Of a stretch of DNA of 50,722 nt, positions 1-7,256 are shown in pieces (the first letter of the stretch is position 1; the number at the start of each line of letters is the position of its first letter). The stretch lies in the NCBI GenBank assembly GCA_021325385.1, contig JAJPHH010000054.1:1-50722 (forward strand), read 5' to 3'. A program made the position numbers and the translations under genes. The notes under the pieces are model-generated. The model did no database searches and was not told the DNA's origin. It saw only the letters and a list, made by a program, of their open reading frames with translations. This DNA comes from Alphaproteobacteria bacterium. Its GTDB lineage: Bacteria > Pseudomonadota > Alphaproteobacteria > Rhizobiales > Beijerinckiaceae.

Positions 1-492
1 CAGGACGAGGCGGCCGCGCTCACCCGGTGGGCGCATGGCCGCGGCATGGACATGACCTTCATCGAGGTGATGCCGCTCGGCGAAATCGACGGGGCGCGGC
101 TCGACCAATATCTGCCGCTGTCGCAATTGCGCGCTTTGCTCGCCGAAATCTTCACGCTGACCCCGTCGTCTTATGCGAGCGGCGGCCCGGCGCGCTATTA
201 CGATGTCGCCGAGACCGGCGGCCGCCTCGGCTTCATCACCCCGCTGACCCATAATTTCTGCGAGGGCTGCAACCGGGTGCGCGTCACCTGCACGGGCACG
301 CTCTATATGTGCCTCGGCCAGGAGGACGCGGCCGACTTGCGCGCCCCACTCCGCCGCTCGGAGGCCGACGATCTGCTCATCGAGACGATCCGCGCCGCCA
401 TCGCCCGCAAGCCGAAAGGCCACGATTTCGTCATCGACCGTCGCACGCGCCAGCCCGCATTGGCGCGGCATATGAATGTGACGGGCGGGTAG
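1..492 (+). CDS. moaA: GTP 3',8-cyclase MoaA, C-terminal part (5' end outside window)
   Basis: The reading frame is open from the first base, so the gene is cut by the window edge; about 163 C-terminal residues are present. MoaA is a radical-SAM enzyme that converts GTP to 3',8-cyclo-GTP, the first step of molybdenum cofactor synthesis. The visible part carries the C-terminal [4Fe-4S] motif [18 protein letters not shown] (C-x2-C-x13-C), which in this family binds the cluster contacting GTP. The EVMPLG stretch near the start and the ending RHMNVTGG are also typical; MoaA normally ends in a Gly-Gly tail that activates catalysis with MoaC. The N-terminal radical-SAM cysteines are not visible. 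Family assignment is secure. Confidence 0.95.
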   Translation, partial: QDEAAALTRWAHGRGMDMTFIEVMPLGEIDGARLDQYLPLSQLRALLAEIFTLTPSSYASGGPARYYDVAETGGRLGFITPLTHNFCEGCNRVRVTCTGTLYMCLGQEDAADLRAPLRRSEADDLLIETIRAAIARKPKGHDFVIDRRTRQPALARHMNVTGG

Positions 493-669
493 GCTCACTC
501 GGCTGCGATTTTCGCAAACTCTTCGGGGCTGGGTAGAGGCCTGGTTTCTGTTGGCGCACTTAGGCGCCCGTGCGCCGAAGCGATTGGCTACGAAGCGTAG
601 CTGTCGATCATCAACGCCTATGACGAAACCGCGGACCGGCCGTAGGCGCGAGTGGACCGCAAAAAAAAT

Positions 670-698
670 TTGACTATATAGTGATATTGCTATATTAT
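670..698 (+). promoter_or_regulatory. Promoter and probable autoregulatory operator of the HigBA-type module
   Basis: After a run of eight A residues there is TTGACT (670-675), a 17-bp spacer and TATTAT (693-698), a good sigma-70 type promoter in otherwise GC-rich DNA. A perfect 6-bp inverted repeat, ATATAG (676-681) and CTATAT (690-695), lies between and over the core elements, where a HigA-like antitoxin would repress its own operon. The -10 box ends only 8 bases before the ATG at 707 and no Shine-Dalgarno sequence is visible, so the mRNA may be leaderless or nearly so. The remaining bases between moaA and this promoter (493-669) hold nothing I can assign. Confidence 0.6.
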
Positions 699-706
699 CG
701 ATTTGA

Positions 707-1087
707 ATGGCGCCCCAGTCGACGCTCAAGCCGGTAATTTGGATTGGCTCAAGCCGACGGGATCTTCGGGCGTTTCCCGACCCTGTAAAAGATCGAATGG
801 GCTTTGCTCTCTATGTCGCTCAGCAGGGCGGAAAGCACGTTGACGCGAAACCGCTCAAAGGTTTTGGCAACGCCGGTGTGGTCGAGGTTGTGACCGACCA
901 TCGTGGCGACACGTTTCGCGCAGTCTACACGGTGCGTTTTGCGGACGCCGTCTACGTCTTGCACGCTTTTCAGAAGAAATCGAAGACGGGACGCGAAACC
1001 CCCAGGGTGGAAATGGAGCTAATCGAGCGGCGATTGTGCGAAGCCGAGCGCATATCGAAGGAGAAAGATATTGAGCAAAACCGCTGA
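707..1087 (+). CDS. HigB/Gp49-type toxin of a RelE/ParE-superfamily TA pair
   Basis: The 126-residue protein looks like the phage Gp49-like/HigB family: an N-terminal strand (PVIWIGSSRRDLRAFP), a helix through DRMGFALYVAQQG, the segment KPLKGFGNAGVVEVV, then the strand pair TFRAVYTVRFADAVYVLHAFQKKSKTG. Lysine and arginine residues in the final strands are typical of these ribosome-dependent mRNA interferases. The toxin gene precedes its antitoxin, the higBA order, and the two reading frames overlap by 17 bp. Regulation is probably by the antitoxin binding the palindrome at 676-695. Toxicity is inferred from family and operon structure. Confidence 0.85.
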   Translation: MAPQSTLKPVIWIGSSRRDLRAFPDPVKDRMGFALYVAQQGGKHVDAKPLKGFGNAGVVEVVTDHRGDTFRAVYTVRFADAVYVLHAFQKKSKTGRETPRVEMELIERRLCEAERISKEKDIEQNR

Positions 1088-1388
1088 AACGGGCGGCGAT
1101 AACGTTTTCGCCGATCTTGGCCTGCCGAACGCGGAAGAGCATCTCGTCAAGGCCAGCCTTGTCTATAAGATCGACGCCCTCATCAAGCAGCGCGGCCTCA
1201 AGCAGGTCGAGGCCGCCGATCTCCTGGGCGTGAAACAACCGGATATTTCAAAAATGCTACGTGGCGACTTTCGGCAATTCTCGGTCGACCGCCTCCTGCG
1301 CTTTCTGGTCGCCCTTGGGCAGGATGTGGAAATTGTCGTCAAGCCGCCTCGCGAGGTCGGCGCGCCTCCGACGCTCCGCGTGGCGTAG
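1071..1388 (+). CDS. HigA-type XRE antitoxin / transcription regulator
   Basis: This 105-residue protein has a helix-turn-helix of the XRE type around residues 43-80: LKQVEAADLLGVKQPDISKM followed by the helix FSVDRLLRFLVALG. The start is TTG at 1071, chosen because AAGGAG lies eight bases upstream inside the toxin gene and no in-frame ATG precedes the HTH. The C-terminal strand DVEIVVKP is typical of antitoxins paired with Gp49/HigB toxins. It should neutralise the upstream toxin and repress the shared promoter. Overlap with the toxin frame suggests translational coupling. Confidence 0.87.
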   Translation: MSKTAETGGDNVFADLGLPNAEEHLVKASLVYKIDALIKQRGLKQVEAADLLGVKQPDISKMLRGDFRQFSVDRLLRFLVALGQDVEIVVKPPREVGAPPTLRVA

Positions 1389-1430
1389 GACGGGCCCTTG
1401 CGTCCGTCGCGCCCATGGTCCACATAGGGG

Positions 1431-1528
1431 CCGGGAGGTTGGCGGGGGACGCACCACTCGCCAACCGGGTCAGGTCCGGAAGGAAGCAGCCCTAACGAGC
1501 CAGGGCGGGTTCTTGTCCAGCCTCCCGC
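1431..1528 (+). ncRNA. ffs: Signal recognition particle 4.5S RNA (small bacterial type)
   Basis: The conserved SRP domain IV core is present: GTCAGGTCCGGAAGGAAGCA, with the GGAAG apical loop, followed by the symmetric-loop strand at about 1480-1505. The flanks close into one long hairpin: GGGAGG (1433-1438) pairs with CCTCCC (1521-1526), with further pairing of GTTGGCGGG to sequences on the 3' side. The RNA binds Ffh and directs signal-sequence-bearing ribosomes to FtsY at the membrane. Its position directly upstream of dnaX is a common arrangement in bacteria. Exact ends are estimated from the closing stem. Confidence 0.93.
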
Positions 1529-1576
1529 TTTACGCCGGCGCGACGCGCATCGGCTTTAAACGTCAATTATCCGCCG

Positions 1577-3385
1577 ATGAACGACCTTTCGCCCCCGGAT
1601 GAGGGCGCGCCCCAGCCGTCGCTCGGTTTCGATTTGGCGCCCGCCTCGCCGGGGCCAAATGGCGCGACCGCCTACCGGGTGCTCGCCCGCAAATATCGCC
1701 CGATCCGCTTCGAGGACCTGATCGGCCAGGAGCCGATGGTGCGCACCATCGCCAATTCCTTCGCCTCGGGCCGCATCCACCAGGCCTATATCCTCACCGG
1801 CGTGCGCGGCGTCGGCAAGACGACGACCGCCCGCATCCTCGCCCGCGCCTTCAATTACTCGCTGCCCGGCAAGATCGATCGGCCGAGCGTCGATCTGCCG
1901 GAACTCGGCGTCCATTGCCAGGCGATCATCGAATCGCGCCATGTCGACGTGATCGAAATGGATGCGGCCTCGCACACCGGCATCGACGACATTCGCGAGA
2001 TCATCGAGAACGCGCGCTATCGCCCGGTCTCGGCGCGGACAAAAGTCTACATCATCGACGAAGTGCACATGCTGTCGAAGGCGGCGTTCAACGGCCTCTT
2101 GAAGACGCTCGAAGAGCCGCCGGAGCACGTCAAGTTCGTCTTCGCGACGACCGAGATCGAGAAAGTGCCGATCACGGTGCGTTCGCGCTGCCTGCGCTTC
2201 GATCTGAAGCGCATCGAGACCGGCGCGCTGACCCGCCATCTCGAAAAAATCTGCGCCGCCGAGGGCGTTGACGCCGAACCGGAGGCCTTGGCGCTGATCG
2301 CCCGGCTCGCGGAAGGCTCGGTGCGCGACGCGCTGTCCCTGCTCGATCAGGCGATCGCCCATGACGGCGCCGGCGAAGTGAAGGCCGAGGGCGTGCGCGC
2401 CATGCTCGGCCTCGCCGATCGCGGCGCGATCATCGACCTTTTCGAAAAGACCATGCGCGGCGACGTCGCCTCCGCCATGGCGGCGATGCAGGCGCTGTAC
2501 CAAGCGGGCGCCGATCCCGCCCAGAGCCTGCTCGACCTCGCCGAGTTCACGCATTTCGTCACGCGGCTGAAGATTTCCGGCGGAATCGGCGATCCGGCGA
2601 TCAGCGAGGAGGAGCGCAAGCGGGGCTTGGAAATGGCGCAAGCGCTCGCCATGGGGCCGTTGACGCGCGCTTGGCAAATCCTCCTGAAAGGCCTGCAGGA
2701 GATCAAGGATTCGCCGCGGCCTTTGGCCTCCGCCGAGATGGTCCTGATCCGTTTGGCCTACGCCGCCGATTTGCCTTCGCCGGAAGAGGCGCTGCGCAAA
2801 CTCGCCGAGGGCGGCGACAGGCCTGCGGCGCTGGCGCCGGTCGCGCCTCCGCGCAGCCCTTCCGGCGGCTCGAGCGCAGCCCTGCGCGCCGAGCCGCGGC
2901 TGGCCGCGGCGTCGCCGGCGCCCGCGCCGGCGGGACCGAGACTGGCGCGTTTCGAGGACGTGGTCGCGCTGGCGCGCGCCAAACGCGACATTCAATTGCA
3001 GGCTGCTTTGGAGCGGGACGTGCGCCTGGCGCGTTTCGAGCACGGCAGCATCGCTTTTTCGTTGATCGAAGGCGCGTCGCCGCAAATCGCTCAAGCGCTC
3101 GCCCGCCGATTGCAGGAATGGACCGGCGAGCGCTGGATGGTCGCCCTCGTCGCCGGGGCCGATGCGCCGACCCTGCGCGAGGTCGCCGAGGCCAAAGAGA
3201 AGGAGCGTCTCAGCGGCGTCGCCGCCCACCCGCTGGTGCAGAAGGTGCTGCAGCGCTTTCCCGGCGCCGAAATCGTCGACGTGCGCCGGCCCGAGGCGCC
3301 AGGCGAAGCGCCGCCGCCCGCCGCGCCGATGGTCGACGAAGACGTCGCCTATGGCGACGCTTCGATCGGCGAGGACGATTTCTAA
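1577..3385 (+). CDS. dnaX: DNA polymerase III subunit gamma/tau
   Basis: The 602-residue protein is the clamp-loader ATPase subunit. It has Walker A GVRGVGKTT (about residues 75-83), Walker B VYIIDEVHML, the SRC sensor/arginine-finger motif, and the diagnostic ASHTGIDDIREI segment. A domain II-III helical region follows, then an Ala/Pro-rich linker (about 415-455) and a tau-like C-terminal domain that would contact the polymerase alpha subunit and DnaB. The zinc module that carries four cysteines in E. coli retains only one (VHCQAII); reduction of this site is, to my knowledge, common in alphaproteobacteria. An N-terminal extension of about 30 residues precedes YRVLARKYRP. It is followed after 18 bp by ybaB and then recR. 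Confidence 0.97.
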   Translation: MNDLSPPDEGAPQPSLGFDLAPASPGPNGATAYRVLARKYRPIRFEDLIGQEPMVRTIANSFASGRIHQAYILTGVRGVGKTTTARILARAFNYSLPGKIDRPSVDLPELGVHCQAIIESRHVDVIEMDAASHTGIDDIREIIENARYRPVSARTKVYIIDEVHMLSKAAFNGLLKTLEEPPEHVKFVFATTEIEKVPITVRSRCLRFDLKRIETGALTRHLEKICAAEGVDAEPEALALIARLAEGSVRDALSLLDQAIAHDGAGEVKAEGVRAMLGLADRGAIIDLFEKTMRGDVASAMAAMQALYQAGADPAQSLLDLAEFTHFVTRLKISGGIGDPAISEEERKRGLEMAQALAMGPLTRAWQILLKGLQEIKDSPRPLASAEMVLIRLAYAADLPSPEEALRKLAEGGDRPAALAPVAPPRSPSGGSSAALRAEPRLAAASPAPAPAGPRLARFEDVVALARAKRDIQLQAALERDVRLARFEHGSIAFSLIEGASPQIAQALARRLQEWTGERWMVALVAGADAPTLREVAEAKEKERLSGVAAHPLVQKVLQRFPGAEIVDVRRPEAPGEAPPPAAPMVDEDVAYGDASIGEDDF

Positions 3386-3403
3386 CGGTTTCGGAGGTCC
3401 GTC

Positions 3404-3727
3404 ATGCCCAACATCATGGAGCTGATGAAGCAGGCTCAGGCCATGCAGGCCAAGCTGCAAGAGGCGCAGGCCGAACTCGATCATGTCGAGGTCGAAGGTC
3501 AGGCCGGCGGCGGCATGGTGCGCGTGATCCTGACCGCGAAGGGCGCGATGAAAGGCGTCGTCCTCGATCCGTCGCTGTTGAAGCCGGAAGAGAAAGAGAT
3601 CGTCGAGGACCTGATCGTCGCCGCCCATGGCGACGCCCGCGCCAAGGCCGAGCGGGTGCTCGAGGAAAAGATGAAGGCGATGACCGCCGGCATGCCGCTG
3701 CCGCCCGGGCTGAAGCTGCCGTTCTAA
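3404..3727 (+). CDS. YbaB/EbfC family nucleoid-associated DNA-binding protein
   Basis: At 107 residues this is the usual length for YbaB/EbfC. The start [20 protein letters not shown] is the family's N-terminal helix and the strand [20 protein letters not shown] is the conserved core; the C-terminus ends in the typical [12 protein letters not shown]. The family forms tweezer-shaped dimers that bind DNA and coat the nucleoid. The position between dnaX and recR is strongly conserved across bacteria and suggests a role linked to replication or recombinational repair. GGAGGT lies just before the ATG, giving a strong ribosome binding site. Confidence 0.95.
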   Translation: MPNIMELMKQAQAMQAKLQEAQAELDHVEVEGQAGGGMVRVILTAKGAMKGVVLDPSLLKPEEKEIVEDLIVAAHGDARAKAERVLEEKMKAMTAGMPLPPGLKLPF

Positions 3728-3773
3728 TGATCGCGTTTTTCTCTTCCTGGACAAAACGCGTCGTCGGATAGAC

Positions 3774-4379
3774 ATGGCCGAGACCGTCGCCGGGCCGGAG
3801 ATCGAGCGGCTCATCCAATTGCTGGCGCGGCTGCCCGGCCTCGGGCCGCGCTCGGCGCGCCGCGCCGCCTTGCATCTCATCCGCAAGAAGGAGGCCCTGC
3901 TCGCGCCGCTCGCCGAGGCGATGAGCGTCGCGCATGAGCGCGTCACGACTTGCGGCGTTTGCGGCAATGTCGACACGCGCGATCCCTGCACGATCTGCGC
4001 CGATCCGCGGCGCGATCCTTCGACTCTGGTCGTGGTCGAGACCGTCGCGGATCTTTGGGCCTTGGAGCGAGCGGGCGTCGTACGAGCGAAATACCATGTG
4101 CTCGGCGGCGTGCTGTCGCCGCTCGACGGGGTCGGACCTGAGGATTTGAACCTGTCGAGCCTCGCGGCGCGCGTCGGCGAAGGCGGCGTCAAAGAGGTGA
4201 TCCTCGCCGTCAACGCCACGGTCGACGGCCAGACGACGGCGCACTATGTCATCGACCTGCTCGCCGCGCAGAACGTCAAGGTGACCCGCCTCGCCCATGG
4301 CGTGCCGGTCGGCGGCGAATTAGACTATCTCGACGAGGGCACGCTGGCCGCCGCGATCAACCAGCGTACGGCGTTTTAG
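3774..4379 (+). CDS. recR: Recombination mediator protein RecR
   Basis: The 201-residue protein contains the helix-hairpin-helix near the N-terminus ([20 protein letters not shown]), the C4 zinc finger [16 protein letters not shown] (about residues 58-73), and a TOPRIM domain starting at [14 protein letters not shown] and continuing through [19 protein letters not shown]. RecR works with RecO (and RecF) to load RecA onto SSB-coated single-stranded DNA at gaps. It is the third gene of dnaX-ybaB-recR; the 46-bp gap from ybaB contains no obvious terminator, so co-transcription is likely. Length and motifs are all canonical. Confidence 0.97.
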   Translation: MAETVAGPEIERLIQLLARLPGLGPRSARRAALHLIRKKEALLAPLAEAMSVAHERVTTCGVCGNVDTRDPCTICADPRRDPSTLVVVETVADLWALERAGVVRAKYHVLGGVLSPLDGVGPEDLNLSSLAARVGEGGVKEVILAVNATVDGQTTAHYVIDLLAAQNVKVTRLAHGVPVGGELDYLDEGTLAAAINQRTAF

Positions 4380-4393
4380 CAGAGCCGCCGCCG

Positions 4394-4411
4394 GCCGGCT
4401 TCGGAGCCGGC
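4394..4411. terminator. Hairpin between convergent recR and the kinase gene
   Basis: GCCGGCT (4394-4400) and AGCCGGC (4405-4411) form a 7-bp stem with a TCGG loop in the 35-bp gap between two converging genes. There is no T-run on either side, so intrinsic termination is only a possibility. Confidence 0.4.
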
Positions 4412-4414
4412 GCG

Positions 4415-5434
4415 CTATCCCGGCGCGGCGCGGAATCCCCAGCGCTCGCCGAGCGCCAGGCACTCGCGCCAGCTCGCCACCCCAGCCGTCGTCGAAATCT
4501 TCCGCATCGACGCCGCCGCCGCGCAATGCGCCAGGGCCAATGCGCGTCGCAAATCCCAGCCCTCGTGCAGCCCGTAGAGCAGCCCCGCCGCGAATGCGTC
4601 GCCTGCGCCATTGGCGCCGACGATCTCGGCTTCCGGCAGCGCCGCCGAGCCGATTGCGACCAAGCCGCCGTCGCGCGCGCCGGCGATTGCGCCTTCCGGG
4701 AAATGAGCGGCGACGACGCGCATCGGCCCCGAGCCAAGCGCGGCTTGGATCGCGCGGCGGACTGCGCCCAAGTCGGTCCGTCCGTCGATTCGCGTCGCGA
4801 TCCCCGCCGCCGCGCCGATCTCGAAATCATTGACGATCAGATAGTCGAGATGCGGCAGGCAGGGCCGGGTCAGCGCCGCCAGGCGCTCGGGCGCGATCGT
4901 CATCAATTCGAGATTGGTCTCGAGCCCGCCTGCCCGCGCCGCCTTCAAGACGGCGACCCAGCCGTTCGCCTCCTCGCGCCAGGGCGCGTCCATGGTCTGA
5001 TGCGCGCCAGGCAAGCCGAGATGGAGAATGCGCGCCTGGGTCTGCCCGAAATCGAAGTCGTCCGGACTCATCAGCTTGGCGACGCCCGGATAGAGGAGAT
5101 GCGTCCGCCGGCCGCTGCCGGCGATCGTGAAGGCGTCGACGGAGAAGGTCGCTTCGCCCGGCACGACGCGCATCCGGCTGCGCTCGATTCCATGCGCGTC
5201 GCATTGGTCGGCGAGAAAGCGGCCGTTCTCGTCGTCGCCGACCAGGCCGATCGTCTCGACCGGCATGTCCCGATCGAGCCGCTTGAGATCGATCGCCAGA
5301 TTGCAGGCCGAGCCGCCGCCTTGGCGGTCGATCGCCAGAACTTCGCTCGCGGTATCTTCTTGCGGCCAGGCGGCGATCAGCTTGTTGTTGTCGACGCACC
5401 ACGTGCCCGCCGTGACGAAGCCCCGCCGCGTCAC
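4415..5434 (-). CDS. PfkB-family carbohydrate kinase
   Basis: The 339-residue protein has the ribokinase fold signatures: an N-terminal GGGSACNLAIDLKRLD (substrate-side glycine motif), GLVGDDENG, and the C-terminal GANGAGDAFAAGLLYGLHEG with the catalytic-base aspartate of the PfkB family. It should phosphorylate a sugar or nucleoside using ATP; the substrate cannot be read from sequence. The start is GTG at 5434, four bases after the stop of the aldolase-like gene, so the two form a tight operon with the kinase second. The pairing of a kinase and an aldolase-like protein suggests successive steps of one sugar pathway, possibly fed by the importer genes at 17.7-28.3 kb, though these are 11 kb away. 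Confidence 0.88.
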   Translation of the reverse strand: MTRRGFVTAGTWCVDNNKLIAAWPQEDTASEVLAIDRQGGGSACNLAIDLKRLDRDMPVETIGLVGDDENGRFLADQCDAHGIERSRMRVVPGEATFSVDAFTIAGSGRRTHLLYPGVAKLMSPDDFDFGQTQARILHLGLPGAHQTMDAPWREEANGWVAVLKAARAGGLETNLELMTIAPERLAALTRPCLPHLDYLIVNDFEIGAAAGIATRIDGRTDLGAVRRAIQAALGSGPMRVVAAHFPEGAIAGARDGGLVAIGSAALPEAEIVGANGAGDAFAAGLLYGLHEGWDLRRALALAHCAAAASMRKISTTAGVASWRECLALGERWGFRAAPG

Positions 5435-5438
5435 GGCT

Positions 5439-6461
5439 TCAGCCCATCTTCAAGACGGCTTCGGTGACGAGGTTGTCAGCGTCGAGATCGCGGTCCGGCC
5501 GGATCCCGTCTTTCTGCAGCGCGTCGTGATAGGAGGCGACAGCTTCGCTCGGGGTGAGCGCGCCGTCGGCCACGGCGCGCATATGCGTGATCATGGCGAG
5601 CGGCGATTCGGCGAGGTTGATCTTGCGGCCGAATAGAGCGACGCGGGCGCCGTAGCGCTCGGCCTGAGCGATCAGTTCGAAACAATCGCGCGTCGTGCCG
5701 GCGCCGCCGCCGAGCACGCCGACGATCAGGCTCGGATCATAGGAGGCCATCTCCTCCAGCGCCTTGGGGCCGTTATAGACCACTTTCAGGAAAAGGGGCC
5801 GCTCGGCCAGGGTGAGGCCGGCAAGGCAACGCTGGATGCAATCGTTGACGTAGTGCGGCAGCGCGTCCGGCGAGATCCCGGTCGGAATGTTCGGATTGAA
5901 CACTTCAAGGAAATAACGAAAGCCGAGCGCGGCGGCCTCGGCGCGAAAATCGGCGAAAGCCTCCAGCGTCGCGACATCGGCGTCGATATCGTTGTTGAAG
6001 GTGATCGAATAGAGGCCGAGATTCGTTCCGATTACCGGCGCGCCGATTTCCGGCGTCGGGGCGCCCCACATGACCCGCGACAGATTGGCCGAGCGGAACG
6101 GCCGCGACGGCTTCTGTGCGTAAATTCCGCCGCGCACCCGCCAAATGTCGGTCGTGTCGTTGGCGCGGATCGCCGGCTTGACCCGGCTGCCCTTGAAGAC
6201 GCCGCGGCGGACCAGCCTTTCGAGATTTCCGGCCGAGGTCAGCATGATGTCGACGACGTCCTGCTCGACGACCGCCTGAATCTGATCGAGGAATTCTTGG
6301 CGCGTGCGGGTGCGGAAGGACGAGCCGTCCTTTTGCCGGGCCGGACCGGCGGCGGCGATGCTCGGCCCCATATCCGGGTCCTTGGCGTCGGCGATGATGA
6401 AATCGGCGCGGCGGTATTTGCCGTCATGAATGCGAGCCAGCTTCTCATCGAGCCGCGTCAT
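5439..6461 (-). CDS. Aldolase-like TIM-barrel protein of unknown function
   Basis: I do not recognise a named family. The 340-residue sequence alternates strands and helices as in class I aldolases of the DeoC/FbaB type: VDIMLTSAGNLERLV, NLGLYSITFNNDIDADVA, FRYFLEVFNPNIP, LFLKVVYNGPKALEEM, LIVGVLGGGAGTTRDCFEL, and ARVALFGRKINLAESPL. The lysine in LFLKVVYNG sits where a Schiff-base lysine would be expected, and the GVLGGGAGTTRD loop resembles a phosphate-binding loop. It is the first gene of an operon with the PfkB kinase; GAGAGGAAA precedes the ATG. A role cleaving or isomerising a phosphorylated sugar is inference from fold and neighbour. Confidence 0.6.
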   Translation of the reverse strand: MTRLDEKLARIHDGKYRRADFIIADAKDPDMGPSIAAAGPARQKDGSSFRTRTRQEFLDQIQAVVEQDVVDIMLTSAGNLERLVRRGVFKGSRVKPAIRANDTTDIWRVRGGIYAQKPSRPFRSANLSRVMWGAPTPEIGAPVIGTNLGLYSITFNNDIDADVATLEAFADFRAEAAALGFRYFLEVFNPNIPTGISPDALPHYVNDCIQRCLAGLTLAERPLFLKVVYNGPKALEEMASYDPSLIVGVLGGGAGTTRDCFELIAQAERYGARVALFGRKINLAESPLAMITHMRAVADGALTPSEAVASYHDALQKDGIRPDRDLDADNLVTEAVLKMG

Positions 6462-6620
6462 CAGGTTTCCTCTCGTCTCATCAGATTTCGGCTGAGGGCC
6501 GCGACGGCCCGGCTACGGCTTATACCCGGGCCAGGCAGGGCGCAAACGTCAGGCGGCGCGCCGCGCCGGCGGCGAAAGAGGCTGGCGCTCCCGGCCCTTT
6601 CCTGTTAAGAGCCGCGGCTA

Positions 6621-6636
6621 GAGGCGGTTTCGCCTC
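6621..6636. other. Small hairpin in the 305-bp gap before rpsO
   Basis: GAGGCG (6621-6626) and CGCCTC (6631-6636) form a 6-bp stem with a GTTT loop, followed on the plus strand by ATTCTT. It may be a weak terminator or simply part of the rpsO leader. The rest of 6462-6766 shows no gene on either strand; it must contain the promoters of the minus-strand kinase operon and of rpsO, but I could not pick a convincing box for either. Confidence 0.3.
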
Positions 6637-6766
6637 ATTCTTGCGTGACCGTCCTGGACGACATCCCGGCGCGGCCACAAGCCCGGCGGGCGCTTGCGCG
6701 CCTAAGCCGAAGGCGCCGACCCCCTGAAAAGAGCTGGCGCCGTCTCGGAAATGGAAAGGAAGCCCG

Positions 6767-7036
6767 ATGTCGATCAGCGCCGAGCGCAAACAAGCGCTCG
6801 TTAAGGAATATGCCTTGAAGGCCGGCGACACCGGGTCGCCGGAGGTTCAGATCGCGATCTTGACCGAAAGGATCGCCAATCTGACCGAACATTTCAAAAC
6901 GCATGTGAAGGATACGCATTCGCGCCGGGGCCTGCTCAAAATGGTCTCGCAGCGACGCACGCTCCTTGACTATGTCAAGAGGCAGGACGAAAGCCGCTAC
7001 AGGGCGCTCATCGAGCGTCTCGGCATCCGTCGTTGA
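6767..7036 (+). CDS. rpsO: 30S ribosomal protein S15
   Basis: The 89-residue length and the sequence match S15: [20 protein letters not shown], then [20 protein letters not shown] and the ending [14 protein letters not shown]15 is a primary binder of 16S rRNA at the h20-h22 three-way junction and organises the platform of the small subunit. AAAGGAAG is placed before the ATG. It lies directly upstream of pnp, the order also found in E. coli, where S15 represses its own translation through a leader structure; a leader is present here but its structure was not resolved. Confidence 0.98.
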   Translation: MSISAERKQALVKEYALKAGDTGSPEVQIAILTERIANLTEHFKTHVKDTHSRRGLLKMVSQRRTLLDYVKRQDESRYRALIERLGIRR

Positions 7037-7169
7037 TTCGATCCAGCGGCGCGCCGCCGGACGATTTGTAAAGAGACGAAAGGGGACGGCGGCATGGGGC
7101 CGCCATCCTTGAAACATAAGACCGAGAAAGCGACGCGCCATGGCAGGATCGCCAGGGGCTGGCGACTTG

Positions 7170-7186
7170 AACCGCTCGAAGCGGTT
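7170..7186 (+). promoter_or_regulatory. Stem-loop in the rpsO-pnp spacer (possible RNase III/PNPase control site)
   Basis: In the 220-bp rpsO-pnp spacer, AACCGCT (7170-7176) and AGCGGTT (7180-7186) form a perfect 7-bp stem with a 3-base loop. A second GC stem, GGCGGC (7088-7093) with GCCGCC (7099-7104), lies upstream. In E. coli the pnp leader hairpin is cut by RNase III and the cleaved leader is then targeted by PNPase itself. The position here fits such autoregulation, but conservation of the mechanism is inferred. Confidence 0.4.
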
Positions 7187-7256
7187 TGACGAGCAGCCTC
7201 TCGCCGTCTTGCACATGGCCGTTTTGCTTTCGCGTTTGACCGAAAGACGATGAACC

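Noticed and set aside
495-585. Minus-strand frame ending PLPSPEEFAKIAAE-stop beyond moaA
   Set aside because: It looks a little like a real protein tail, but the frame is only about 30 codons before a stop and no start or homologue can be named.
1556-4219. An 887-residue open frame antisense to dnaX, ybaB and recR
   Set aside because: It is a GC-rich mirror frame of real genes with Arg/His/Gly-biased low-complexity sequence and no domain; the sense genes are unambiguous.
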